DNA of 64,000 bases from JAHJQZ01 sp963676075 (GTDB taxonomy: Bacteria; Pseudomonadota; Alphaproteobacteria; Rhizobiales; Devosiaceae), in the NCBI GenBank assembly GCA_963676075.2, contig CAXXNZ010000015.1:71385-135384 (forward strand), given 5' to 3'. The notes under the pieces are model-generated. The model was not told the DNA's origin. It ran no database searches and saw nothing but the letters and a program-made list of their open reading frames with translations. Of this stretch, positions 1 to 7,803 are shown piece by piece. The position numbers and the translations under genes are program-made. The stretch's first letter is position 1. The number at the start of each line of letters is the position of its first letter.

Positions 1-74
1 AAGCGGAATCGGATTTCGATCAGATCATACGCGTCCACATCGAGGACGAATTGAACGGCAAGGTGGGGCAATGA
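1..74 (+). CDS. C-terminal end of an unknown protein (cut by window edge)
   Basis: An open frame enters from the left edge and ends at the TGA at 72-74. Its last 23 residues are hydrophilic and acidic and I do not recognise them. The stop overlaps the ATG of the SDR gene in an ATGA arrangement (71-74), which suggests that the two genes are co-transcribed and translationally coupled. No function can be given from this fragment. Confidence 0.5.
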   Translation, partial: AESDFDQIIRVHIEDELNGKVGQ

Positions 75-835
75 GCATCGCAAAAGGCGCAGTCGCATTG
101 ATAACCGGTGGCGGCACCGGCGTCGGCAAGGCCATCTCCATGGCGCTGAGCGGCGCCGGTTACACGCTCGTCATCGCCGGACGGCGTCTTGAGGTGCTCC
201 AGGACGCGGCGGACGAGATCAGCGCCAGTTCGGGCAATCCCGTTGCCGCGATTCACTGCGACGTCGGTTCGGCAGGCTCCGTGGCGGCGCTGTTCGACGA
301 AGTCCGCAGCTCGTTCGGCCGGCTTGACCTGTTGGTCAACAATGCCGGCATGGGTGCGCCGCCGGTGCCGCTCGAGGAGATCACGCCGGCCCAGTGGGAC
401 AACGTCGTCGCCGCCAATCTCACCGGCGCGTTCTATTGTACCCAGCAGGCATTTCGCCTGATGAAGGAGCAGCAACCGCGCGGCGGCCGCATCATCAACA
501 ACGGCTCGATCTCGGCGACGACGCCGCGGCCCAATTCCGCGCCGTACACCGCGACCAAGCACGCCATCACCGGCCTGACCAAATCGACCGCGCTCGACGG
601 GCGTCCGTTCGACATCGCCTGCGGCCAGATCGATATCGGCAACGCCGGAACCGACATGACCGCGGGCATGGCCGCCGGCGTGCTGCAGGCCAATGGCACG
701 ACGGCGCCGGAACCGACATTCGCCGTCAACGAGGTCGGCGACGCCGTGCTGCACATGGCAAGCCTGCCGCTGACGACCAATGTGCTGTTCATGACCATCA
801 TGGCGACCGCCATGCCATTCGTTGGACGCGGCTAG
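71..835 (+). CDS. SDR family NAD(P)-dependent oxidoreductase
   Basis: The 254-residue protein has the classical short-chain dehydrogenase layout: cofactor glycine motif TGGGTGVGK near residues 12-20, the adenine-ring Asp region CDVGS, NNAG near residue 90, and the catalytic YTATK motif preceded by a Ser-containing strand (NGSIS). The size is typical for classical SDRs. The Arg after the second strand (AGRR) hints at NADP preference, which is an inference. The substrate cannot be deduced. The start ATG overlaps the stop of the upstream gene, so it is probably the second gene of an operon. Confidence 0.9.
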   Translation: MSIAKGAVALITGGGTGVGKAISMALSGAGYTLVIAGRRLEVLQDAADEISASSGNPVAAIHCDVGSAGSVAALFDEVRSSFGRLDLLVNNAGMGAPPVPLEEITPAQWDNVVAANLTGAFYCTQQAFRLMKEQQPRGGRIINNGSISATTPRPNSAPYTATKHAITGLTKSTALDGRPFDIACGQIDIGNAGTDMTAGMAAGVLQANGTTAPEPTFAVNEVGDAVLHMASLPLTTNVLFMTIMATAMPFVGRG

Positions 836-1092
836 GTTTTCTGCCAGCATAACGATTGGTCGACGCGGGGCGTCCAGTCTGTGCCGAGCCGAACTCCCGG
901 CATTGTCTGGGTGTGCCGGTATCAAGAATGTGCCGTCTTGCACGATACGTGCAACGCGCTAATACCTGTACGGCATCCCGCTCAGGCCAATGTCTGCGCA
1001 GGATACGCCGAACATATGCGGAGCTACGCTTCAAGAAAGGCCAGAGGCCGTCCACATTTTCCGTTTGCCTGTCAGAAGGATTTCCCATCGCA

Positions 1093-1668
1093 ATGGCGCT
1101 TACTCTCAAGATCATCATCGGCAGCACGCGCCCGGGGCGCGTTGGACCAACCATTGCAAAGTGGGTCGAAGACGTTGCACGACAGCACGCCAAATTCGAT
1201 GTCGAGGTGGTTGATCTCGCAGATATCAATCTGCCGCTTCTGGATGAAGCAGCGCATCCCGCCAAGCAGAGCTATGAGCACCAGCACACCAAGGACTGGA
1301 GCCGGATCATTTCATCTGCCGATGCCCTTGTCTTCGTGACGCCCGAATACAACTATTTTGCCCCTGCAACGCTAGTGAACGCGATCCAGAGCCTGTTGAA
1401 GGAGTGGGCCTACAGGCCGGCCGGCGTCGTCAGCTACGGCGGCATTTCCGGTGGTCTGCGGTCCGCGCAAGAGCTCCGTCAGCTTCTCGGCAACGTCAAC
1501 GTTCATGCCATACCTCAAGTCGTACCCGTGCCGATGTTCTCGCAGCATATCGGCGAAGACGGCGTGTTCCGTGGAACCGACATCATGCAGGCCGGGCTCG
1601 TCGGTCAGCTGGACGAACTGCTCAAGTGGGCCACTGCGTTGAAAACGCTTCGGCCGGCCGAGGCATAA
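1093..1668 (+). CDS. NADPH-dependent FMN reductase family protein
   Basis: This is a 191-residue flavodoxin-like oxidoreductase. The N-terminus carries IIIGSTRPGRVG, the FMN-phosphate-binding loop of the FMN_red family (the pattern GSTRxGR), and the middle carries TPEYNYFAPATLVNAIQ, the usual PEYN motif. The open frame extends upstream to 856, but the ATG at 1093 has a clear Shine-Dalgarno AGAAGGA at 1074-1080 and starts directly at the conserved beta strand, so I chose it. It probably reduces flavins, quinones or azo compounds with NAD(P)H. Members are often single genes controlled by a neighbouring HTH regulator, but none is intact here. Confidence 0.9.
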   Translation: MALTLKIIIGSTRPGRVGPTIAKWVEDVARQHAKFDVEVVDLADINLPLLDEAAHPAKQSYEHQHTKDWSRIISSADALVFVTPEYNYFAPATLVNAIQSLLKEWAYRPAGVVSYGGISGGLRSAQELRQLLGNVNVHAIPQVVPVPMFSQHIGEDGVFRGTDIMQAGLVGQLDELLKWATALKTLRPAEA

Positions 1669-1890
1669 ACGGCAGGATATCCGGACGGAGCGCATGTGGC
1701 GTCGCGGACCCGACAGTACCTCGCGGGGCGGCGAACCGCCGTCCTCGATCGATGCGGCCAGGCGATCGGTCCGGATCTGTTTCAGCGCGGCATGACCGGG
1801 TCGGACCGGGCGTTTGCCTTTTCCTTGATGCGCCGCTCGGTGCGGATCTGAGAGAAGTGCGGCGACGGTTATAGCCGCCGCAAGCGCGAC

Positions 1891-1911
1891 AAAGCCCGAA
1901 AACCGGGCTTT
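1891..1911 (+). terminator. Terminator-like hairpin downstream of FMN reductase
   Basis: A perfect 8-base stem AAAGCCCG / CGGGCTTT encloses the loop AAAAC. On the plus strand the stem ends in TTT followed by CTTC, a short and imperfect U tract. It lies about 220 bases after the FMN reductase stop, so it could end that transcript. Confidence 0.45.
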
Positions 1912-1930
1912 CTTCAGATCAGCAAGTTCC

Positions 1931-1944
1931 ATAATATATATTAT
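1931..1944. promoter_or_regulatory. 14-base AT-only palindrome
   Basis: ATAATATATATTAT is a perfect palindrome in otherwise GC-rich DNA. Such sites can be operators for MarR- or GntR-type regulators or the AT-rich core of a promoter. There is no direct evidence for binding. Confidence 0.35.
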
Positions 1945-2029
1945 GCGAATTAGATTGCAAGGGTGACGCACCATGCCGTCGCGCTGCTCTGCACCCCGAT
2001 CATCCCCCCGCGCACACGCCCTATCGGGT

Positions 2030-2044
2030 TGAGACCGTGTCTCA
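2030..2044. promoter_or_regulatory. Dyad TGAGAC-CGT-GTCTCA before the nucleotidyltransferase gene
   Basis: Two 6-base arms in perfect inverted order are separated by CGT, about 130 bases before the downstream ATG at 2177. The site is compatible with a dimeric repressor or activator. The function is inferred from symmetry alone. Confidence 0.3.
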
Positions 2045-2176
2045 GTCGCACATTCCCGCAGCGCGGCGCCTCGCCAATTGGCCGCGGCGTTTCGGGCTGG
2101 ACGCTTTGCCGTCGGCCACTAATCTCTGCCAGGTCACCAAGGCAACCGAATCCGCACATCATCAAAGTCAGTACCC

Positions 2177-2956
2177 ATGCACCAGCATCACCGCGAAACC
2201 CTCGATAGAATCGCCAAACGCTATGCCGACGACCAGGACGTGCTCGGCGTGCTTCTGGTCGGCTCGATCGCCCACGGCTTCGAGAAAGCCAATTCCGACG
2301 TCGACATCATGCTGGTCCTGCCTGATGAGTCCTTTGCGGCGCGCGAACGTGACGGCACGCTGACTTTTCTCGACCTCGAAAGCGCCAAATATGACGGCGG
2401 CTATGTCGACATCAAATGCACGAGTTTCGGCCAGATGGAGCGCGTGCGCGATCACGGCAGCGAGCCGGCGCGGTTCGCCTTTGAAGGCGCCGTTCCCGTC
2501 GTGGCGCGCGACGACAGGCTCGGCAAACTGGTCGCCGAAATAGCGCGATATCCGGTTGAAAACAAACAGGAAAACATCAAGCGCTTTTTTGCCCAGCTGC
2601 AGGCTTGGGCCTGGTACAGCGGCGAAGCGCTCAAGCATGACAACGCTTATCTGCTTTCCACATCGGTCAACAATATCATCCTGTTCGGCGGCCGGATGAT
2701 CCTGGCCGAGAACGAGGTTCTTTATCCCTACCACAAGTGGTTTCTGCGCGTTCTCGACGGCGTTAATGACAAGCCGGACGGGTTGATGGCGCTGATCGAC
2801 ACCTTGCTGGCAAAGCCGCAAGCGGATGACATAAAACGCTATTTCGAGTTGGTGTCCGATTTCCGGCCCTGGCCAACCGCAAGCTGGGCTAACCAGTTCA
2901 TCGCCGACAGCGAGATGAACTGGACGACCGGTCACACACCGGTCGCCGATCTCTAG
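2177..2956 (+). CDS. Nucleotidyltransferase domain protein
   Basis: This 259-residue protein has the minimal polymerase-beta-type nucleotidyltransferase signature near the N-terminus: GSIAHG at about residues 30-35 followed by NSDVDIML, whose two Asp residues bind the metal. A third carboxylate is probably in YVDIK. The long helical C-terminal half resembles the arrangement in KNTase or adenylyl/uridylyl transferases that act on small molecules. The substrate is unknown. It stands alone on the plus strand. Confidence 0.8.
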   Translation: MHQHHRETLDRIAKRYADDQDVLGVLLVGSIAHGFEKANSDVDIMLVLPDESFAARERDGTLTFLDLESAKYDGGYVDIKCTSFGQMERVRDHGSEPARFAFEGAVPVVARDDRLGKLVAEIARYPVENKQENIKRFFAQLQAWAWYSGEALKHDNAYLLSTSVNNIILFGGRMILAENEVLYPYHKWFLRVLDGVNDKPDGLMALIDTLLAKPQADDIKRYFELVSDFRPWPTASWANQFIADSEMNWTTGHTPVADL

Positions 2957-3089
2957 CGGCCCCCGGTACTTCCGGCATCGCGAAAAGCTGACTGCAAAAC
3001 CCTTGGTTGCATCGCTCAGGCGATGCCATACGTGCTATGGCGGGCGCCGGTTACCGTGCCTCCCGCCTGACCCCCCGGACTGTGATCCC

Positions 3090-4064
3090 ATGATGCTGCA
3101 TGCCTTCGACGAAGAAACGATCGGTGAAAAATGGCGGGCCCGCTTTGCTGAAACCTGGCCGCGCTATCGCGGCTGGTATCTCTCCGAGGGACTGGACGCG
3201 CGCCCGACGCCTGAGCAGTGCCGCAAGCGGCTTGCCGAGACCATGCCGGAGTTGGTGCCGGTCTATGATCGCGCCTGCGAGCTTGTCGGACCGGACGAGG
3301 TGGCGCACCGCGCCCTCGCCCTTTACAACACGCCGCCGGTCATCGCTGGCTGCAGCGTTGCCGTCGCCCCCGGTGACGAGCCCGTGCTGGTGCGCAACTA
3401 CGATTTCGATCCCGATTTCTTCGAGGGCACGATCTGCCGCACCCGCTGGACTGGCAGCCACACTGTGCTGGCGACCGCAGAAGGCTGGCTGGGCGCCCTC
3501 GACGGCGTCAATTCGGCGGGCCTTTGTGCGGCGCTGACCTTTGGCGGGCGATTGGCCACTGGCCCGGACGGGTTCGTCACCGCCCTGCTCGTCCGCTATG
3601 TGCTCGAAACCTGCGCCAATGTTGCCGAGGCCACCAGGGCTCTGGCCCGCCTGCCCGTCCAGATGGTCAACAACGTCATCCTGCTCGATGCCTCGGGCGA
3701 TCATGCCGTCGTCTATTTGTCGCCCGACCGCGAGGCCGAAATCCGCAAGGCTCCGGTGTGCACCAATCACCAGTTGGCGCTCGAATGGCCGCAGGGCAAT
3801 CGCTTCTCGCAAACCGCCGAGCGCGCCGCGCATCTTGCGGCGCTGCGGCACGCCGAAATTGGCCTCGACACCTTTGTCGATGCCTTTTTCGCGCCGCCGC
3901 TCTATCGAACCGACTATGCCGAAGGGCTCGGCACGCTCTATACCGCCGTCATCCGCCCCGCTTCGGGCCAAATCGACTATCTCTGGCCCGATGCCGCGCC
4001 CTGGCGTCAGTCCCTCGCCGCCTTCGACGAGGGCGAGCGCCCGCTGCCCATCAAGCTCACGTGA
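3090..4064 (+). CDS. C45 family Ntn hydrolase (acyl-CoA:6-APA acyltransferase-like)
   Basis: This 324-residue protein resembles the C45/choloylglycine-hydrolase group of N-terminal nucleophile hydrolases. Cys88 in IAGCSVAV is the probable nucleophile, followed by the typical VRNYDFD motif (Arg102-Asp105), an internal LDGVNSAGLC segment and a TNHQ motif. The Cys is internal, so either an autocatalytic cut as in penicillin acyltransferases or no processing is possible. I chose ATG 3090 over the longer frame from 3003 because the extra residues look non-coding. The stop overlaps a GTG of the radical SAM gene (GTGA at 4061-4064), so the two may be coupled. The substrate is unknown; members cleave or form amides. 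Confidence 0.8.
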   Translation: MMLHAFDEETIGEKWRARFAETWPRYRGWYLSEGLDARPTPEQCRKRLAETMPELVPVYDRACELVGPDEVAHRALALYNTPPVIAGCSVAVAPGDEPVLVRNYDFDPDFFEGTICRTRWTGSHTVLATAEGWLGALDGVNSAGLCAALTFGGRLATGPDGFVTALLVRYVLETCANVAEATRALARLPVQMVNNVILLDASGDHAVVYLSPDREAEIRKAPVCTNHQLALEWPQGNRFSQTAERAAHLAALRHAEIGLDTFVDAFFAPPLYRTDYAEGLGTLYTAVIRPASGQIDYLWPDAAPWRQSLAAFDEGERPLPIKLT

Positions 4065-4075
4065 GCCAGTCCTTA

Positions 4076-5068
4076 ATGTCCGCACCCGCCAGAAAGCCCC
4101 AGATCGAAACCGCGCCCGGGTTTCCCGAGCGCATCACGCCGGCGATGCGCGCGCTGATCACCGCGCCCGACGATCCGGTCGGCCGTCAGTTCGTCGCCGA
4201 CCCGCGCGAAAGTCATATCCTGGCCTCTGAACTGGCCGATCCGATCGCCGACGGTCCCCATTCCCCGGTCAAGGGCATCGTCCACCGCTATCCGGACCGC
4301 GTGCTGTTCAAGCTGACCGCGACATGCACCGTCCATTGCCGCTTCTGTTTCCGCAAGGAGATGATCGGACCGCTCTCGGAGGACAATCTGACGGCGGACG
4401 AGCGTGCGGCTGCGCTCGATTACATACGTCAGAACAAGGGGATATGGGAGGTCGTCATCAGCGGCGGCGACCCGCTGGCCCTCTCTCCACGCCGCCTTGC
4501 CGAGGTGATGGCGGCGCTCGACGCCATCGAGCATGTGGAGGTCGTGCGCTTCCATTCGCGCGTGCCTGCTGTCAGTCCCGAGCGCGTCACCGATGAGTTC
4601 ATCGCCGCGCTGACGGCAACGCAAAAAACCGTTTACATCGCCATCCACACCAATGCCGCCGAGGAACATGGCGCAGAGATGCGCGCTGCTTGCGACAGGT
4701 TGCGCCGCGCCGGACTGGTGCTTCTTGGCCAGACGGTGCTGTTGCGCGGCGTCAACGACACGCACGACACGTTGGCCGCGCTGATGCGCTCCTGCGTGCG
4801 GCTCGGCATCAAGCCCTATTACCTGCACCTGCTCGACCGGGCCAAGGGCACCAGCCATTTCAAGGTGCCGCTCGATGAGGCCGTGTCGCTCGTGTCCGGA
4901 TTGCGCGGGCATCTGTCCGGCCTCTGCCAGCCGCAACTCATGCTCGACCTGCCGGGCGGTTTCGGCAAGGTGCCCGTGCCGGTTTCCGATGTTGTGGCGC
5001 GCGGCGGCGGGCGGTATGACGTGACCGACTTCAACGGGCAGACTCACCTTTACCGGGACGAAATCTGA
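4076..5068 (+). CDS. KamA/EpmB-like radical SAM lysine aminomutase family protein
   Basis: This 330-residue protein has the radical SAM cluster motif CTVHCRFC (CxxxCxxC), followed by VVISGGDPLAL and, near the C-terminus, DLPGGFGKVPV, whose Lys is the PLP anchor in lysine 2,3-aminomutases. The short length and lack of an extended C-terminal zinc region fit the EpmB (YjeK) type, which makes (R)-beta-lysine for elongation factor P, but no efp or epmA lies nearby. The start is uncertain: GTG at 4061 would overlap the upstream stop, while ATG 4076 is the first ATG. Neither has a strong Shine-Dalgarno. Confidence 0.85.
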   Translation: MSAPARKPQIETAPGFPERITPAMRALITAPDDPVGRQFVADPRESHILASELADPIADGPHSPVKGIVHRYPDRVLFKLTATCTVHCRFCFRKEMIGPLSEDNLTADERAAALDYIRQNKGIWEVVISGGDPLALSPRRLAEVMAALDAIEHVEVVRFHSRVPAVSPERVTDEFIAALTATQKTVYIAIHTNAAEEHGAEMRAACDRLRRAGLVLLGQTVLLRGVNDTHDTLAALMRSCVRLGIKPYYLHLLDRAKGTSHFKVPLDEAVSLVSGLRGHLSGLCQPQLMLDLPGGFGKVPVPVSDVVARGGGRYDVTDFNGQTHLYRDEI

Positions 5069-5116
5069 CGCCGGTTTCGTGCCGTTCCCCAACTTCTAGC
5101 GGATCGGAGATTGGCC

Positions 5117-5935
5117 ATGCAGCCCTCGCGCGACATTTCGCGGCTTCTCGAAATCATGGCGGCGCTGCGCAATCCGGATGGCGGCTGTCCCTGGGATCTC
5201 GAACAGGACTTCTCCACCATCAAGCACTACACGATCGAGGAGGCCTATGAGGTGGCCGACGCGATCGAGCGCGAGGATTACGATCATCTGCGCGAGGAAT
5301 TGGGCGATCTGCTGCTGCAGTCGGTCTTTCACGCCCAGATGGCGAGCGAGCGCCAGCTGTTCGATTTCGGCGACGTCGTCGAGGCCATCACCACCAAGAT
5401 GATCCGCCGCCATCCCCACGTGTTCGGCGATATTGCCGCCGGTACGGTGGGCGAAGCCAATGTGCGCTGGGAAGAGATCAAGGCCGCGGAGCGCGCCGGC
5501 AAGGCCAGCGCCAAGACCGACGACACGCCGCCCTCCCTCCTCGATGATGTGCCGCGCGCCCTGCCCGCCCTGTCGCGCGCCGAAAAGCTCGATAAGCGCG
5601 CCGCCCGCGCCGGCTTCGACTGGCCCGATGTCGACGCGGTCATCGCCAAGGTGCGCGAGGAGGTCGACGAAGTGCAGGAAGCGGCCCAGTCCGGCGACCG
5701 CAAGCGCACCGAAGAGGAACTTGGCGACGTGCTGTTCGCCGTGGCCAGCCTTGCCCGGCACCTCGGCATCGAACCTGAAGCGGCCCTGACCGCCGCCAAT
5801 CTCAAGTTCACCCGGCGTTTCCATCACGTCGAGGCGCGATGCCGCGAAGAAGGTCTAGCAGTCTCCGAAGCGGGCATGGATAGGCTCGATGGCTTCTGGA
5901 ACGAGATCCGGGCGCGGGACAAGGCAGCGGAATAG
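5117..5935 (+). CDS. mazG: Nucleoside triphosphate pyrophosphohydrolase MazG
   Basis: The 272-residue length is that of full two-domain MazG. The first domain shows GGCPWDLEQDF and the metal-binding EEAYEVADAI ... LREELGDLLLQ pattern. The second has EEVDEVQEA ... EELGDVLFAV. The enzyme hydrolyses NTPs to NMP and PPi and is linked to nucleotide-pool cleaning and (p)ppGpp levels. ATG 5117 was preferred to TTG 5111 because GGAG at 5106-5109 stands 7 bases before the ATG and only one base before the TTG. The gene is convergent with hflX, 12 bases apart. Confidence 0.95.
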   Translation: MQPSRDISRLLEIMAALRNPDGGCPWDLEQDFSTIKHYTIEEAYEVADAIEREDYDHLREELGDLLLQSVFHAQMASERQLFDFGDVVEAITTKMIRRHPHVFGDIAAGTVGEANVRWEEIKAAERAGKASAKTDDTPPSLLDDVPRALPALSRAEKLDKRAARAGFDWPDVDAVIAKVREEVDEVQEAAQSGDRKRTEEELGDVLFAVASLARHLGIEPEAALTAANLKFTRRFHHVEARCREEGLAVSEAGMDRLDGFWNEIRARDKAAE

Positions 5936-5947
5936 CGCTGCGTGCTG

Positions 5948-7213
5948 CTATTGCGTTTCCGGTGATCTCAGGAAGGCGCGATAGCGGCGGAAAAAGCCGG
6001 AACGATGCGCCGGTTCGACACGGACCAGGAAATAGGTGCCATCCATGTCCGCCTCATGCCGTTCGAGAATCTCGGTCTGGTCGTAAAGCCAGCCGAGTTC
6101 ACCGCTCTTGTCATGCGGTAGCTTGAGGGCGAATTCCTCGGTGCGGGCCGCCAGCGCCGTCTCGATTGCTGCAAGCAGGGCATCGGTCCCCTCGCCCGTC
6201 ACGGCCGAAACCGGGACGCTGGCGAAAACCTTGCCAGCCGGCACGACGCCGCCTTCCGTGCCCTGCGGCAACAGATCGGTTTTGTTCCATGCCTCGATGA
6301 TTGGAACGGCATCTCCGGACATGCCGAGCTCAGACAGTACCGTCAGCACGTCCTCGGCCTGGGCAGCATGATCGGGGTTGGCGACATCGCGCACATGAAG
6401 GATCACGTCGGCGCCGATCACCTCTTCCAGCGTGGCGCGGAAGGCAGCGACAAGATCATGTGGCAGATCGGCGATGAACCCGACCGTGTCGGACAGCATG
6501 ACATCGCGGCCGTGTGGCAGCTTTGCCTTGCGCACAGTGGTGTCGAGTGTCGCGAACAGCAGGTCCTTGCTCATCACGCCGGCGCCGGTTAGGTGGTTGA
6601 ACAGCGTCGATTTGCCGGCATTGGTATATCCAACGATGGCGACGAACGGGAATGGTGCTTCCCGGCGTGGCTTGCGCTGCAGGGCGCGGGTGCGTCGCAC
6701 CTTGTCGATGCGTGTTTCCAGGAGCTTGATTCGCTCTTGCAAGTTGCGCCGGTCGCTTTCGATCTGGGTTTCGCCCGGACCACCGAGAAAACCGCCGCCG
6801 CCGCGCTGGCGTTCGAGGTGGGTCCAGGAACGCACCAGCCGGCTCTTCTGGTAGTTGAGATGGGCCAGTTCGACCTGAAGCACGCCTTCCCGCGTCGAGG
6901 CGCGGTCGCCGAAAATCTCGAGAATCAAACCGGTGCGGTCGAGCACTTTGGCGCCGGTCGCGCGCTCGAGATTGCGCTGCTGGATCGGTGACAGCTGGGC
7001 GTCGACGAGCAGCAGGTCGATCTCTTCGGCCTTGATGCGTTCGGCCAGCGTTTCGACGCTACCACCTCCGATATAGGTTGCCGGACGGATGGTTTTCAGC
7101 CTGACCCCTTCGGTAAAGACGAGATCGATCGGGATGGCTTCGCACAGCCCCTCGAACTCGGCCCGCCGCGCCGAAAACGCGCGCAAGGACTTGCCGCCGA
7201 CGTCCACCGACAC
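5948..7213 (-). CDS. hflX: GTPase HflX
   Basis: This is the ribosome-associated GTPase of the TRAFAC class that splits or rescues stalled ribosomes. The N-terminal HflX domain ends with the glycine-rich GGGGFLGGPGETQIE near 138-152. The G domain has GYTNAGKST (195-203), DTVGF and NKTD. The start is a GTG at 7213; the frame stays open upstream to hfq but I find no ATG, GTG or TTG in those codons, so the N-terminus may be slightly longer by a rare start. It is the last gene of the ntr-trkA-hfq-hflX series. Confidence 0.95.
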   Translation of the reverse strand: MSVDVGGKSLRAFSARRAEFEGLCEAIPIDLVFTEGVRLKTIRPATYIGGGSVETLAERIKAEEIDLLLVDAQLSPIQQRNLERATGAKVLDRTGLILEIFGDRASTREGVLQVELAHLNYQKSRLVRSWTHLERQRGGGGFLGGPGETQIESDRRNLQERIKLLETRIDKVRRTRALQRKPRREAPFPFVAIVGYTNAGKSTLFNHLTGAGVMSKDLLFATLDTTVRKAKLPHGRDVMLSDTVGFIADLPHDLVAAFRATLEEVIGADVILHVRDVANPDHAAQAEDVLTVLSELGMSGDAVPIIEAWNKTDLLPQGTEGGVVPAGKVFASVPVSAVTGEGTDALLAAIETALAARTEEFALKLPHDKSGELGWLYDQTEILERHEADMDGTYFLVRVEPAHRSGFFRRYRAFLRSPETQ

Positions 7214-7307
7214 GGCAACAGCTCTTGGCCGCGGCGCACGGGTCGCGGCTTCATCGTGAAGGTCATGCGGCGCCGGACTGCCCTCGCCCGGCTCGGCCGC
7301 TTTGCGA

Positions 7308-7562
7308 TCAGTCGTTGTCGCCTCCGGTGTGCTCGGGATCGAACAACTGGATCGGCGCGCCCGGCATGATCGTCGAGATCGCGTGCTTGTAAACCAGCTG
7401 AGACTGTGAATCCCGCCTCAGCAACAGGCAGAAATTGTCAAACCAGGTGATGACGCCCTGCAGTTTGACCCCGTTTACCAGGAAGATCGTGACCGAGACC
7501 TTCTGACGTCGCACGTGGTTGAGAAAAGCATCCTGTAGGTTCTGAACCTTGTCGTTGGGCAT
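7308..7562 (-). CDS. hfq: RNA chaperone Hfq
   Basis: The 84-residue Sm-like protein begins MPNDKVQNLQDAFLNHVR. Sm1 is seen in VSVTIFLVNGVKLQG and Sm2 in YKHAISTIMP; the C-terminal tail is short, as in other alphaproteobacteria. The hexamer binds sRNAs and U-rich mRNAs. The longer frame beginning at 7604 was rejected because the conserved start follows a GAAGGCG ribosome site. It sits upstream of hflX as in many bacteria, with a 240-base leader region upstream. Confidence 0.97.
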   Translation of the reverse strand: MPNDKVQNLQDAFLNHVRRQKVSVTIFLVNGVKLQGVITWFDNFCLLLRRDSQSQLVYKHAISTIMPGAPIQLFDPEHTGGDND

Positions 7563-7688
7563 TTTTTCGCCTTCTACTTGTTTGTCGGCCTGTCGGCACG
7601 CCACCGGCTCCCCTGCCGGACTTCAGCTGCCATTTCAGGCTCTTGCCCCTTTCAGCGCAACCGCATCGAGAATGCGAATGCGTCGGCA

Positions 7689-7717
7689 ACCATACACGAG
7701 CTTGTATATTTGCCCAA
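7689..7717 (-). promoter_or_regulatory. Possible sigma-70-type promoter of hfq
   Basis: Read on the minus strand, TTGGGC and TATGGT are separated by 17 bases, leaving a leader of about 120 bases to the hfq ATG. The match is moderate and the start site is inferred only. Confidence 0.35.
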
Positions 7718-7732
7718 TAGCCATAAGGGCCT

Positions 7733-7763
7733 TAAAGCAATTGCCTGTCGTCCTAAAGCAATT
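7733..7763. repeat. Direct repeat TAAAGCAATT upstream of hfq
   Basis: The same 10-base word occurs at 7733-7742 and 7754-7763, spaced exactly 21 bases, about two helical turns, just upstream of the candidate hfq promoter. This spacing puts both copies on one face of the helix and would suit a transcription factor binding in tandem. Confidence 0.45.
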
Positions 7764-7803
7764 TCTGATGTGGCAAGCCGGAGCCGGGGAATCCGGATAG
7801 GGA

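Larger units (their letters stand above)
1669..2176. other. 508-base intergenic stretch without a convincing gene
   Basis: No frame here resembles a known protein or has coding character matching the neighbours. A minus-strand frame starting at 1932 opens with a hydrophobic segment (FVALAAAITVAALL), but it runs antisense through the FMN reductase and I do not recognise it. The stretch contains an intrinsic-terminator-like hairpin at 1891-1911, an AT-only palindrome at 1931-1944 and a 15-base dyad at 2030-2044. It may be the worn remains of a regulator gene. Confidence 0.5.

Noticed and set aside
1372..1974. Minus-strand frame with a hydrophobic start at 1932
   Set aside because: It runs antisense through most of the FMN reductase gene, resembles no family I know, and its codon pattern looks random. 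A short remnant cannot be ruled out, but it is not supported as a gene.
3025..3041. Small dyad GCCATA-CGTGC-TATGGC as an operator before the C45 gene
   Set aside because: The arms are only six bases long and no promoter elements with acceptable spacing could be seen around it, so it is within chance expectation.
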